In this document: one piece after another, positions 1 to 7,981 of the stretch
Layout: the number at the start of each line of letters is the position of its first letter
Position numbering within the stretch: the first letter of the stretch is position 1
Assembly: GCA_013215945.1 (NCBI GenBank)
Contig: JABSOM010000016.1
Span: forward strand, 1-64,000
Source: Campylobacteraceae bacterium
GTDB lineage: Bacteria; Campylobacterota; Campylobacteria; Campylobacterales; Arcobacteraceae
Length of the DNA: 64,000 nt
Direction of reading: 5' to 3'
Program-made: the position numbers and the translations under genes
Notes under the pieces: generated by a model
What the model was told of the DNA's origin: nothing
Database searches by the model: none
What the model saw: only the letters and a program-made list of their open reading frames with translations

Positions 1-198
1 TGTCGTAAACTAAATGCGCTTGAAGAAGTATCTTTGATAAAAAGAATTGTATATCCAGAAGTTCCACCTAGAGTTGAGTTTGCTTTAACTTCTCATGGAG
101 AAAAACTTTTAGAAGTATTTGGGGCAATGGAGAAATGGGGTTTGCAGTATGCAAAAGAAATGGGTGGAAAGATAGGTGAAGGGCACTGTTCTAAATAA
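1..198 (+). CDS. HxlR-family transcriptional regulator, C-terminal part
   Basis: The window opens inside a plus-strand reading frame of 65 codons that ends at a TAA. The visible protein matches the C-terminal half of HxlR-type winged-helix regulators: a recognition helix and wing (CRKLNALEE..LIKRIVYPE), then the family-typical P-P-R-V-E-F-A-L-T-xx-G segment and a final helix (LLEVFGAMEKWG). Members are small dimeric DNA-binding proteins, often sensing redox or electrophiles. The N-terminus lies outside the window, so the effector and any sensory cysteine cannot be judged. The cysteine at the start of the fragment and one near the end are visible. Confidence 0.8.
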   Translation, partial: CRKLNALEEVSLIKRIVYPEVPPRVEFALTSHGEKLLEVFGAMEKWGLQYAKEMGGKIGEGHCSK

Positions 199-302
199 CT
201 TCCTTTTATCTACACTCTAAGGAAAGAATCTTACTTTTTTCTTTACGTGATAAACTAAGTAAAAGTCAATGATCGAAAAAAAATTTCCTAAGTTAAGAAG
301 TA

Positions 303-1613
303 TTATTCCACGCTATCATTCCAACGTTTCACCATGGTTTTAGAAAAAAACTTATGATTGGCCTTTTTATCTCGTTTTGCATCATACATAGCAATATCAG
401 AATATTTAATCATATTATCACTATTGGTTGAATCATCTGGTGAAATAGCTATTCCCATACTCAATGAAATATCTATAGAATGACCACGAAAAAGTACAGG
501 TACATTAAATCTCTTTAAGATTTCACAAGCAATCTTCTCTATTTGAGATACATTATGGATATCTTTAATCAAAATAATAAATTCATCCCCTCCATAACGA
601 AATACAGAATCACCAGAACGTACAGATTCTTCAAGACGTATAGAAGTCTCTTTTAGTACTAAATCCCCTGCATCATGACCAAAAGTATCATTAAGTACTT
701 TGAATGCATTTAAATCAATAAATAAAAGCGCCATTTTACTCTTCGATTTTTCCAAGTAACTAATTGAGTCATTAATTTCTTTATGTATATTAACTCTGTT
801 TTTAAGACCCGTTAGTACATCATGAGTAGCACTATATGTTAATGATGCATTTTTTTCTAAAACTTTTTCACTCATTTTGTAAAAACGAGAAAGTAAATAA
901 CCCATTTCATCATTGGGTAATAAAGCAGAAACATCTTGGACTTCCCCTCTTTCCATTTTCGCAGTACTTGCAAGAAGCAATTTTAGAGGATTAAATAAAC
1001 TTCCTTTAACAAACATAAATGTTATTACAGCTAAAAATATAAAAACTGAAAATTCAAATATTACTAAAGTAGTTATTTGTGCTCTACTTTCTCTAAAGTC
1101 ACCATCTCTTTTTTCTAATAAAAGGCGTTCTGCATGATTAAAAGATACTAATTCTTCACGAATATCATCCATGTATTTTTTTCCAGTATTTTTCAAAACT
1201 ATGTCTAAAGATTTATCACTTTCGCCGCTTTGCATTAAATCAATAGTAAGTTTTAACTCTTTAATCTTTAGTATCATTGACTCTTCAATTTTTAGTAAAC
1301 GTTCTTGTTGAAGAGGATTATCTGATGTCATTTCAAGTAATTCGTCCAAGTACGCACGAGCTTTTGTAACACCTGAATAATAAGGCTCTAAATAATTAGT
1401 ATCTTTGGTTAAGAGAAAACCTCTCTGCCCTGTTTCAGTATCTGTCATTGTACTTAACAATTTATCTGATACGGAGATAACTTCATGTGTATGAATTACC
1501 CATGCCAATTTTTTCTCCCCATAAGATTCTAATATAAAAGTAAAAACTATATTTCCAATGGAAGAAAAAAATAAAAGACCTAATAATAATGTTAATCGTA
1601 AGCGTATACTCAT
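303..1613 (-). CDS. membrane diguanylate cyclase, CHASE3-HAMP-GGDEF
   Basis: A 436-residue sensor enzyme predicted to make cyclic di-GMP from two GTP. An N-terminal membrane helix (about 7-28) is followed by an extracytoplasmic CHASE3-like domain (about 35-180) carrying the typical ETGQRGFLLT motif at 60-69. A second helix (about 181-203), a HAMP-like linker and a GGDEF domain (about 260-425) follow. The active-site signature GGDEF is at 341-345 and an inhibitory I-site RSGD at 332-335 is intact, so product feedback is expected. The start is set by AGGAG 8-9 bases before the ATG. It stands alone, with a 508-base gap upstream. The ligand of the CHASE3 domain is unknown. Confidence 0.9.
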   Translation of the reverse strand: MSIRLRLTLLLGLLFFSSIGNIVFTFILESYGEKKLAWVIHTHEVISVSDKLLSTMTDTETGQRGFLLTKDTNYLEPYYSGVTKARAYLDELLEMTSDNPLQQERLLKIEESMILKIKELKLTIDLMQSGESDKSLDIVLKNTGKKYMDDIREELVSFNHAERLLLEKRDGDFRESRAQITTLVIFEFSVFIFLAVITFMFVKGSLFNPLKLLLASTAKMERGEVQDVSALLPNDEMGYLLSRFYKMSEKVLEKNASLTYSATHDVLTGLKNRVNIHKEINDSISYLEKSKSKMALLFIDLNAFKVLNDTFGHDAGDLVLKETSIRLEESVRSGDSVFRYGGDEFIILIKDIHNVSQIEKIACEILKRFNVPVLFRGHSIDISLSMGIAISPDDSTNSDNMIKYSDIAMYDAKRDKKANHKFFSKTMVKRWNDSVE

Positions 1614-2121
1614 TAGAATTCTCCTGTAAATGTAAGTGTTATAGTATTTAATATATTGCGTATTCTTCTAACTTACAAACTCTTAATTATTTGATATAAG
1701 AATGATTAATCAGTATTATATCACTGCAATATTAACATTTATAAGACAATAACACATAATTTATAAAATTAATAATTATATTAATAATAATTTTAAGTTT
1801 AGAAAAAATCTAAACTTTGTTTATTTCAATATTTAAAAGCATTATGTAGTAGCAATTAGTCTTAATTATTTACGAGGAGGAAAGATATATTGGGAAAATT
1901 TAAAAGAAGTGTTCTGTAGTTTAAAGAATAAAATAACAATTAAATATCTACACAAACAAATCATTGTCAACATAAAAACCTACGATAAAATCTTTTTTAT
2001 TATGAAAATGTTTTTTTGTAAATGTAATAGTTAAGTAGAGTTTTGATTCATAAGCAAATTTACAAATATAAAGAAGCAGTGAATTTTATATTTCCACTGT
2101 CTCTTTTAGTTTTTTAGTATC
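1614..2121. other. gene-free AT-rich stretch between cyclase and desaturase genes
   Basis: No convincing gene is seen in this 508-base stretch. It contains a perfect 9-bp hairpin with an A5 loop at 1795-1817 (AAGTTTAGA / TCTAAACTT), followed by a T-rich run. It also contains a strong GAGGAGG at 1874-1880 nine bases before a TTG that opens only a nine-residue frame (1890-1919). The promoter of the cyclase gene must lie at its left end. The hairpin could be a terminator or part of an untranslated RNA; nothing in the sequence decides this. Confidence 0.5.
2077..2099 (-). terminator. weak hairpin after the desaturase gene
   Basis: CAGTG (2077-2081) and CACTG (2095-2099) can pair, with AA/TT extending the stem around a one-base bulge. 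On the minus strand the hairpin begins 22 bases after the desaturase stop and is followed by a pyrimidine-rich run. It is a plausible but weak intrinsic terminator. Confidence 0.3.
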
Positions 2122-3096
2122 TTAATACTTACCAAGTGCTTTATTAATTTGAAGATAAGCTTCAATAGGCGTAGTTTCAAAGTACTTCATATTGTATTTT
2201 TGGGCAATATCTTTTGTCATTTTCTGAACTTTTAGTAAAGAAAATCTTGGAGCATGAGGAAATAAGTGATGTTCAATTTGAGTATTTAAACCTCCATAAA
2301 ACCAATGTACAATAGCTCCGCCTTTTAAAGATCTACTCGTTCTCATTTGAAATTCTAACCAAGTCATTTCTTTTCGTTCTTTATTAGTAAATACTTCACA
2401 GCCCAAATGATTGGTAATAAAACCAAAAGACAACCAAGCAGAAAGACTTACATATAAGGTTGCAAAAGTAATAAGTGCACTTCCTAGAGGTAAAAGATAA
2501 AATACCAAACCCCAAATTATTGGCCAATGCAAAAGCATCAAAGCAAGTTCACCAAAATGTTTATTTTTTATAACATAAGAATAAGACTGTGCAATAAATG
2601 CAGGATACATAAAAAACATAGCACCCCAAAATACAGGATATTTTAAGAATCTAAGTGTTTTGTTATTTCCTTTATTGTTAGGAGTAAAAGCCCCATCCAT
2701 TGCTCTTATATCCTCATCTTTTTCAGGAACATTACAATAAGTATGATGGTTCTCATTGTGTTTAAAAATCCACCATGAAGATGAGTTTGTTATAGCTAAA
2801 GCTGAAAAAGGATAACTCAAAAGAAGTGAGAGTTTTTTACTTTTAAAGTATTGTAAGTGCAGTATGTCATGAGATACAAAAACAGATCTTGTAAATAAAA
2901 GAGCCATAAACAGACCTAGAAGTATTGGATTCCATAGTGCAATTGTTGTAAATACGATGACAAAAGAAACAAGTATTGCAATCATCTCTATTGATCCTCG
3001 AATAGGTACTCTTTTTAGTAAGCCTGCTTCTCTTACACTTGCTCTTAGTTCTGCAAATACATCTGGATAAGCTGTTGCTTTGTTTGTATTCTCCAT
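2122..3096 (-). CDS. membrane fatty acid desaturase
   Basis: A 324-residue integral membrane di-iron desaturase of the acyl-lipid/acyl-CoA type, which introduces a double bond into fatty acyl chains using O2. The three histidine boxes are visible: HDILH (HxxxH), HNENHH (HxxxHH) and QIEHH near the C-terminus. Four or more hydrophobic helices lie between and before them. The start has a good AAGGG ribosome site. It is monocistronic. Regiospecificity cannot be read from sequence. A role in membrane fluidity at low temperature is likely for a marine or cold-water organism, but this is inference. Confidence 0.87.
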   Translation of the reverse strand: MENTNKATAYPDVFAELRASVREAGLLKRVPIRGSIEMIAILVSFVIVFTTIALWNPILLGLFMALLFTRSVFVSHDILHLQYFKSKKLSLLLSYPFSALAITNSSSWWIFKHNENHHTYCNVPEKDEDIRAMDGAFTPNNKGNNKTLRFLKYPVFWGAMFFMYPAFIAQSYSYVIKNKHFGELALMLLHWPIIWGLVFYLLPLGSALITFATLYVSLSAWLSFGFITNHLGCEVFTNKERKEMTWLEFQMRTSRSLKGGAIVHWFYGGLNTQIEHHLFPHAPRFSLLKVQKMTKDIAQKYNMKYFETTPIEAYLQINKALGKY

Positions 3097-3323
3097 TAGA
3101 CGTCCCTTTTTTGTAATTATATTTGAATTGTACCATTTAAGACGGAAATTGTCACTACTTAATAATTATTTTTGATTTAAACTTGTGATATTGGGGACTT
3201 TTACTTAGAATCAACGCAAATTAAACGCAATATTCATCAAAAATAGGCTAATAATTATAAAATTTTTCTTAAATCATTAAAGTACTTTATATATTTTATA
3301 ATTGTTGAGTGATTTTTGTACAT

Positions 3324-3340
3324 TGTATATTTAATATACA
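3324..3340. promoter_or_regulatory. candidate operator upstream of narK
   Basis: A perfect inverted repeat, TGTATA-TTTAA-TATACA, lies about 63 bases before the narK start in a 306-base intergenic region. The same half-sites with the same 5-base spacer recur before the iron-sulfur subunit gene at 6311-6333. The pairing of two matching palindromes inside one pathway suggests a shared regulator, whose identity is unknown. It does not fit the FNR (TTGAT-N4-ATCAA) or Fur patterns. The rest of the 3097-3402 gap shows only AT-rich promoter-like sequence. Confidence 0.55.
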
Positions 3341-3402
3341 GTTACATAGTATAAAAAATATATAATAATTATATACTTCTAAGAATAATAATAGGAGAGA
3401 AT

Positions 3403-4683
3403 ATGGCAAGTTTAAAAGATTTAAAAGGACAAGGACATACACCTACACTGTTTATGGCCTTTTTATATTTCGATATGAGTTTTATGGTTTGGACAATGTT
3501 GGGCCCTTTAAGTACTGAAATTTCTGAGGCATTAGCATTAAGCGGACATATTATGAGTGCTGGTGAAAAAGCTACACTTTTATCTTTGCCTATCTTATCC
3601 GGTGCTATTTTACGAATTATATTGGGTTTTGGAGTAGATAAACTTGGTGCTAAAACTACTGCACTTATTTCACAACTTATTGTAATTGTTGCTCTTTTAA
3701 GCGCCTATTTTATGGGAAGTGATATTTCATATAATCAATTGTTAATTGTTGCTCTTGGTTTAGGTTTTGCAGGGGCTTCTTTTGCTGTTGCTTTACCACA
3801 AGCAGGTCAGTGGTATCCACCAAGATTACAAGGTGTTGTTTTAGGAATTGCTGGGGCTGGTAATATAGGTGTTGTTATTGATTTCTTATTTGCACCAAAA
3901 ATTGCCGAAATTTGGGGATGGAATATGGTATTTGGAGTAGGCGCTTTTATGGCAATTGTTGTTTTTATTGCTTATGTTTTATTTGCTTTTGATGCCCCTT
4001 CCCATGTCTATAAAAAGAATCCCAAAAGACTTAAAGATTATGTTAATTTATTAAAAGACAAAGATACATGGTGGTTCTCATTGTTTTATGCTATTAGTTT
4101 TGGTGGATTTGTTGGAATTGCTGGTTATATGAAAGTTTATTTAATGAATACGTATTCAGCAGACATGGCAACATTTGGAACAGAAATAATGAATGAAAAC
4201 AATGTAAAAGTAATTGCTGGGTATTTTGGAGCTTTATGTATTTTTGCAGGAGCAATATTAAGACCTTATGGAGGAAGTACAGCAGATAGAATTGGCGGCG
4301 TTAAATCTTTATACTTTTTTTATACAGCTGTTGTTATATTAGTGATAATTACGGCTGTTATAGATTTGCCATTTTACGCTTCTATTGTGGTATTATTCTT
4401 AATGATGGCAAACCTAGGTATGGCAAATGGAGCAGTATTTCAGCTTGTTCCTCAACGATTCGCAAAAGATATCGGAATAATGACTGGTATTGTTGGTTGT
4501 GCTGGAGGACTAGGAGGAACTGCTCTTATTCAAACGCTTGGATGGTCAAAAGGTACTTTTGATGGGTATAGCGTTGGATTTTTAATCTTTGCTCTTGTAC
4601 TAATTGTTGCAATTGTAGGATTAAGTATGGTAAAAACAAGATGGAGAACAACTTGGGGAGTACAAGCGGGAGGAATAATATAA
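3403..4683 (+). CDS. narK: nitrate/nitrite transporter, NarK type (MFS)
   Basis: A 426-residue major facilitator protein with 12 predicted helices, of the nitrate/nitrite porter family, bringing nitrate into the cytoplasm for assimilation. Both family signatures are visible: GAGNIGVV at 151-158 and a second glycine-rich signature (CAGGLGGT) in the C-terminal half. An arginine in helix 2 (ILRIILG, R71) and one in the C-terminal half (ILRPYGG) correspond to the pair that binds the anion in E. coli NarK. The start has a clear AGGAGAG ribosome site. It is the first gene of the cluster and ends directly at the GTG of the next gene, so the two are probably co-translated. Naming as narK rather than nasA/nrtP is by family convention. 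Confidence 0.92.
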   Translation: MASLKDLKGQGHTPTLFMAFLYFDMSFMVWTMLGPLSTEISEALALSGHIMSAGEKATLLSLPILSGAILRIILGFGVDKLGAKTTALISQLIVIVALLSAYFMGSDISYNQLLIVALGLGFAGASFAVALPQAGQWYPPRLQGVVLGIAGAGNIGVVIDFLFAPKIAEIWGWNMVFGVGAFMAIVVFIAYVLFAFDAPSHVYKKNPKRLKDYVNLLKDKDTWWFSLFYAISFGGFVGIAGYMKVYLMNTYSADMATFGTEIMNENNVKVIAGYFGALCIFAGAILRPYGGSTADRIGGVKSLYFFYTAVVILVIITAVIDLPFYASIVVLFLMMANLGMANGAVFQLVPQRFAKDIGIMTGIVGCAGGLGGTALIQTLGWSKGTFDGYSVGFLIFALVLIVAIVGLSMVKTRWRTTWGVQAGGII

Positions 4684-6309
4684 GTGAAGAACATATCAAA
4701 TTCTTCTTTTTCTCTTGCAAAAGGGAAAAATCTACTATCTGATGATTTTTCCGATATTCAAAGTTTTGATAATTTGAATATTGCCATTATGTGTGATGGA
4801 GTTGGAAGCGCAAAAGAAGGAAGACAAGCAGCACAAAAAACATGTCAATACCTTATGGACTCTTTTAAAAGCAGACCAAAAGCGTGGAGTATTGAAAAAT
4901 GTCTAAAAACCTTTATTAATAATATTAACAATATTTTATATTCTTCTTCTATGCAAGATTATCAACGTGTTGAAATGATAACTACCTTAGCTATTGTTGT
5001 AATTCATGGCAACAGATTGTATGGAGCAAATATTGGAGATACGAGAATATATCTGCTTAGAGAAAACATTCTTACTCAATTATCAAGCGATCATGTTATG
5101 AATGAAAAAGGTTATGAAGATGTTCTTACTTTGGCTGTAGGAATGGAAGAACAAAGTGATTTATATTATTTTGAAAATACCCTAGAAAAAGAAGACAAAA
5201 TTCTTTTATGTACAGATGGATTGTACAAAGGTTTAAGTGAAGAAGAATTAATAAAACAGCTTGCTTTTGGTGCTTATTCTTTGGTTAAAAAAGCCAGTGC
5301 AAAAGTAGATGATTTATTAGAAGATGATTGCAGCGCATTAATTTTAAATATTAATAAAAAAGATGAACTGGCCCAGCTTAAAAGTTTAAATTTAAAAATT
5401 GCTTCAAAACTATCAGTAAACGATGTAATTGATGATTATACCCTGGTAAAATCTTTAATTCAAGATGAGAGAACATGGATATGTAAAAAAGAAAATGTAG
5501 AATATATCATAAAATTTCCTCCTCTTAATGCGGAGCAAAACCCACAAGAATTTGATACCTTTATAAAAGAAATATGGAATGCCAAAAGATTAGAAGGCGA
5601 TTTTTTTCCAAAAACCTATCTTCCCGTTAATCGAACATACAGATACTATCTGATGGATAAAATTGAAGGAAAAGATTTAAAAGAACATCTGAAAAACTCT
5701 GTATTAAGTATAGAAGAAACAATTGAACTGACAAAAGTTTTACTAAAAATGTCACAATATTTATTAAACAATGATTTAGTGCATGCAGACATAAAACCAG
5801 AAAACATTATGATTACTCAAATAAACAATACAAAAAGCTTTAAAATTATTGATTTTGGTTCTATTACAGAAATATACTCTTTGCAAACAAATGCAGGAAC
5901 ACCCTCTTATATTGCACCTGAACGCTTTCATGGCGCTGCTTTAAACGAAAGCACTGAGATTTACTCTATAGGAGTAACCTTATATGAAGCTCTTTGTAAT
6001 AAATATCCTTATGGAGAAGTAGAAGCTTTTTCAAGTCCTAGTTTTAATTCTCTTAAACGTCCAAAAAACTTTAATAAAAATATTCCTGTTTGGTTTGAAT
6101 CGTTTTTATTGCATTGTTTATGCAAAGATGCAAATAACAGATATTCTTCTTATTCACATGTTTTATTTGAATTAAAGAATCCCGAAAAAGTGATTCCTTA
6201 TTTTGATAAAAATACTCCTTTTTTAGAAAAAGACCCCGTAAAGTTTTATAAAATTGGCTTTTACACCTTATTATTAATTAATTTTATATTTTTAATTAAT
6301 ATATTATAA
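4684..6309 (+). CDS. PP2C phosphatase / Ser-Thr protein kinase fusion, C-terminal membrane anchor
   Basis: A 541-residue two-headed signalling protein. Residues 1-225 form a PP2C-type phosphatase with metal-binding aspartates in MCDGVGS (D38), GDTR (D119), CTDG (D178) and EDD (D215). Residues about 252-505 form a Hanks-type kinase: ATP lysine K277, catalytic loop HADIKPEN (367-374), DFG at 390-392 and GTPSYIAPE at 405-413. A hydrophobic helix occupies the last 20 residues, so it should sit on the inner membrane facing the cytoplasm. It starts with GTG immediately after the narK stop. Such fusions are commonly found beside nitrate transporters and assimilatory reductases in proteobacteria. The substrate is not known; NarK itself or a regulator is a reasonable guess. 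Confidence 0.9.
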   Translation: MKNISNSSFSLAKGKNLLSDDFSDIQSFDNLNIAIMCDGVGSAKEGRQAAQKTCQYLMDSFKSRPKAWSIEKCLKTFINNINNILYSSSMQDYQRVEMITTLAIVVIHGNRLYGANIGDTRIYLLRENILTQLSSDHVMNEKGYEDVLTLAVGMEEQSDLYYFENTLEKEDKILLCTDGLYKGLSEEELIKQLAFGAYSLVKKASAKVDDLLEDDCSALILNINKKDELAQLKSLNLKIASKLSVNDVIDDYTLVKSLIQDERTWICKKENVEYIIKFPPLNAEQNPQEFDTFIKEIWNAKRLEGDFFPKTYLPVNRTYRYYLMDKIEGKDLKEHLKNSVLSIEETIELTKVLLKMSQYLLNNDLVHADIKPENIMITQINNTKSFKIIDFGSITEIYSLQTNAGTPSYIAPERFHGAALNESTEIYSIGVTLYEALCNKYPYGEVEAFSSPSFNSLKRPKNFNKNIPVWFESFLLHCLCKDANNRYSSYSHVLFELKNPEKVIPYFDKNTPFLEKDPVKFYKIGFYTLLLINFIFLINIL

Positions 6310-6310
6310 A

Positions 6311-6353
6311 TACTGTATATTAATTATACAGTATAATACATAATTAATATACA
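6311..6353. promoter_or_regulatory. candidate operator cluster before the iron-sulfur/membrane subunit gene
   Basis: A perfect inverted repeat with 9-base arms, TACTGTATA-TTAAT-TATACAGTA, spans 6311-6333. A degenerate second copy, TACATA-ATTAA-TATACA, follows at 6337-6353. Both match the palindrome before narK in half-site and 5-base spacing. They lie 40-85 bases before the GTG at 6395, in the only sizeable gap inside the cluster, so a second promoter is probable here. The first repeat could instead be a hairpin ending the narK-kinase transcript. Confidence 0.55.
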
Positions 6354-6394
6354 GATAATGATAAAATATCCTTAAGAAAATTAAGGAGTTTATA

Positions 6395-7981
6395 GTGTCA
6401 AACAATTTCACTACCCCTCTTGATAGTTTTATAAACTATAAAACAAATACTCATAATCAATGTGGTAATTATTCTATTGATATAAAAAAACCCAAAGAAG
6501 ATGAACAATACCGATTTCACTTTGATGCAACTGCTTGTATTGGCTGTCATTGTTGTGAAGTTGCCTGTAATGAACAAAATAATAATGATGCAGCTATTAA
6601 ATGGAGAAGAGTGGGAGAAACTCAAAGTGGAACCTTTCCTGCTATTTCAAGCCATTTTAATTCTATGTCATGTAATCACTGTATTGATCCCGAATGTCTA
6701 AAAGGCTGTCCTACTAATTCTTATATAAAATTTGATAATGGCATTGTTTTTCACGATGATGAGAGCTGTATTGGCTGTCAGTATTGTACATGGAATTGTC
6801 CCTATGAAGTACCTGTTTTTGATGAGAGCAGAGGAATAGTAACCAAGTGTCATATGTGTCATGAAAAATTAGACATTGGTCAAACACCTGCTTGTGTCCA
6901 AGCCTGTCCCAGCGGTGCAATTCAAATAGAACTTGTGAATACAAAAGAATGGTTAGAAAAAGACATGTATACACAAGGGATTGCACCGCATTTATGTGAT
7001 GTTGATATTACAAAACCTACTACGAGATATACTTTAAATGAAGACTTAAATAAAAGTATTCAAACACCAGCCGATGATCATATTTTAAAAGCCAATCATG
7101 CAGAATGGCCTTTGGTTTTTATGACAGTATTAACACAAATGTCTTTGGGTGCTTTTAGCATTTTATTTTTATTAGAAACATTAAACTATTTTTCTTTTAT
7201 AGGCGTAAATATTACAACACGTATGTATATTCTGGCTTTTTTGCCAGCAGCTTTAGGTTTACCTTTGTCAGCTTTACACTTAGGTCGCCCTATTTTAGCA
7301 CTAACCGCCATGAAAAATATTAAAACATCATGGTTAAGTAGAGAAGCTTTGGCTTTAGGTTTATTTACAGGAGCCTTAAGTGCAAGCATTGTTTTATCGT
7401 ATTTACAAAGTCCTTATTTATTAATAAACAATATTTTTGTATTAGCACTTGGAATATATGGTATTTATGCACAATCTATGATTTATAGAATAAAAGCAAG
7501 ACCTTCTTGGAATAAAAAAGAAACAACATATAACTTCTTTAATGTAGGTTATATTGGAAGTTTACTGATAGCTTTATCATTGTTAATTAATGAAGTTTAT
7601 TTTCTTTCATCCCTTGTATTTTCATTCTCTTTAATATTAAGTATTTATCAACAACTATTATTCAAGAAAAAAGAGACTTTTTATAAAAACTTAGAAGAAG
7701 AAAATAAGAACTTTTATCAACTTAATAAAACAAAAAAACTTTATGAAGGTATGTTTAAAAAACATTCACAAATAAGAGCTCTTACATTAAATATAAGTAT
7801 TACTTTTACCTTAATAGTACTCATTCTTTTAGTAAATGAATATTACTTAATAGCAGGAACAATAGCAGCCATAAGTACAGTAAGTGCTTTTGTGTCAGAA
7901 ATAATTGAACGTTCATTGTTCTATAAAACAGCTGTTGCACATGGTCTTGCGGGTCACTTTTTTGCAGGAAATCAACGATGA
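6395..7981 (+). CDS. 4Fe-4S ferredoxin domain fused to DmsC-like membrane anchor
   Basis: A 528-residue fusion. The first 190 residues are a DmsB/NrfC-type four-cluster ferredoxin with four cysteine groups (CIGCHCCEVAC, CNHCIDPECLKGC, CIGCQYCTWNC and CHMCH...CVQAC). From about residue 235 there are eight predicted helices resembling the DmsC quinol-oxidising anchor. By analogy with DMSO reductase it should take electrons from the quinol pool and pass them to the nitrate reductase encoded next (overlap ATGA at 7978). The GTG start has TAAGGAG five bases upstream. The arrangement implies quinol-dependent nitrate assimilation rather than NADH- or ferredoxin-dependent; this is inference from domain order. 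Confidence 0.87.
   Translation: MSNNFTTPLDSFINYKTNTHNQCGNYSIDIKKPKEDEQYRFHFDATACIGCHCCEVACNEQNNNDAAIKWRRVGETQSGTFPAISSHFNSMSCNHCIDPECLKGCPTNSYIKFDNGIVFHDDESCIGCQYCTWNCPYEVPVFDESRGIVTKCHMCHEKLDIGQTPACVQACPSGAIQIELVNTKEWLEKDMYTQGIAPHLCDVDITKPTTRYTLNEDLNKSIQTPADDHILKANHAEWPLVFMTVLTQMSLGAFSILFLLETLNYFSFIGVNITTRMYILAFLPAALGLPLSALHLGRPILALTAMKNIKTSWLSREALALGLFTGALSASIVLSYLQSPYLLINNIFVLALGIYGIYAQSMIYRIKARPSWNKKETTYNFFNVGYIGSLLIALSLLINEVYFLSSLVFSFSLILSIYQQLLFKKKETFYKNLEEENKNFYQLNKTKKLYEGMFKKHSQIRALTLNISITFTLIVLILLVNEYYLIAGTIAAISTVSAFVSEIIERSLFYKTAVAHGLAGHFFAGNQR

Noticed and set aside
1890-1919. A nine-residue frame with a strong GAGGAGG ribosome site
   Set aside because: Too short, and the amino acid sequence has no recognisable character. 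It may be a chance purine run.
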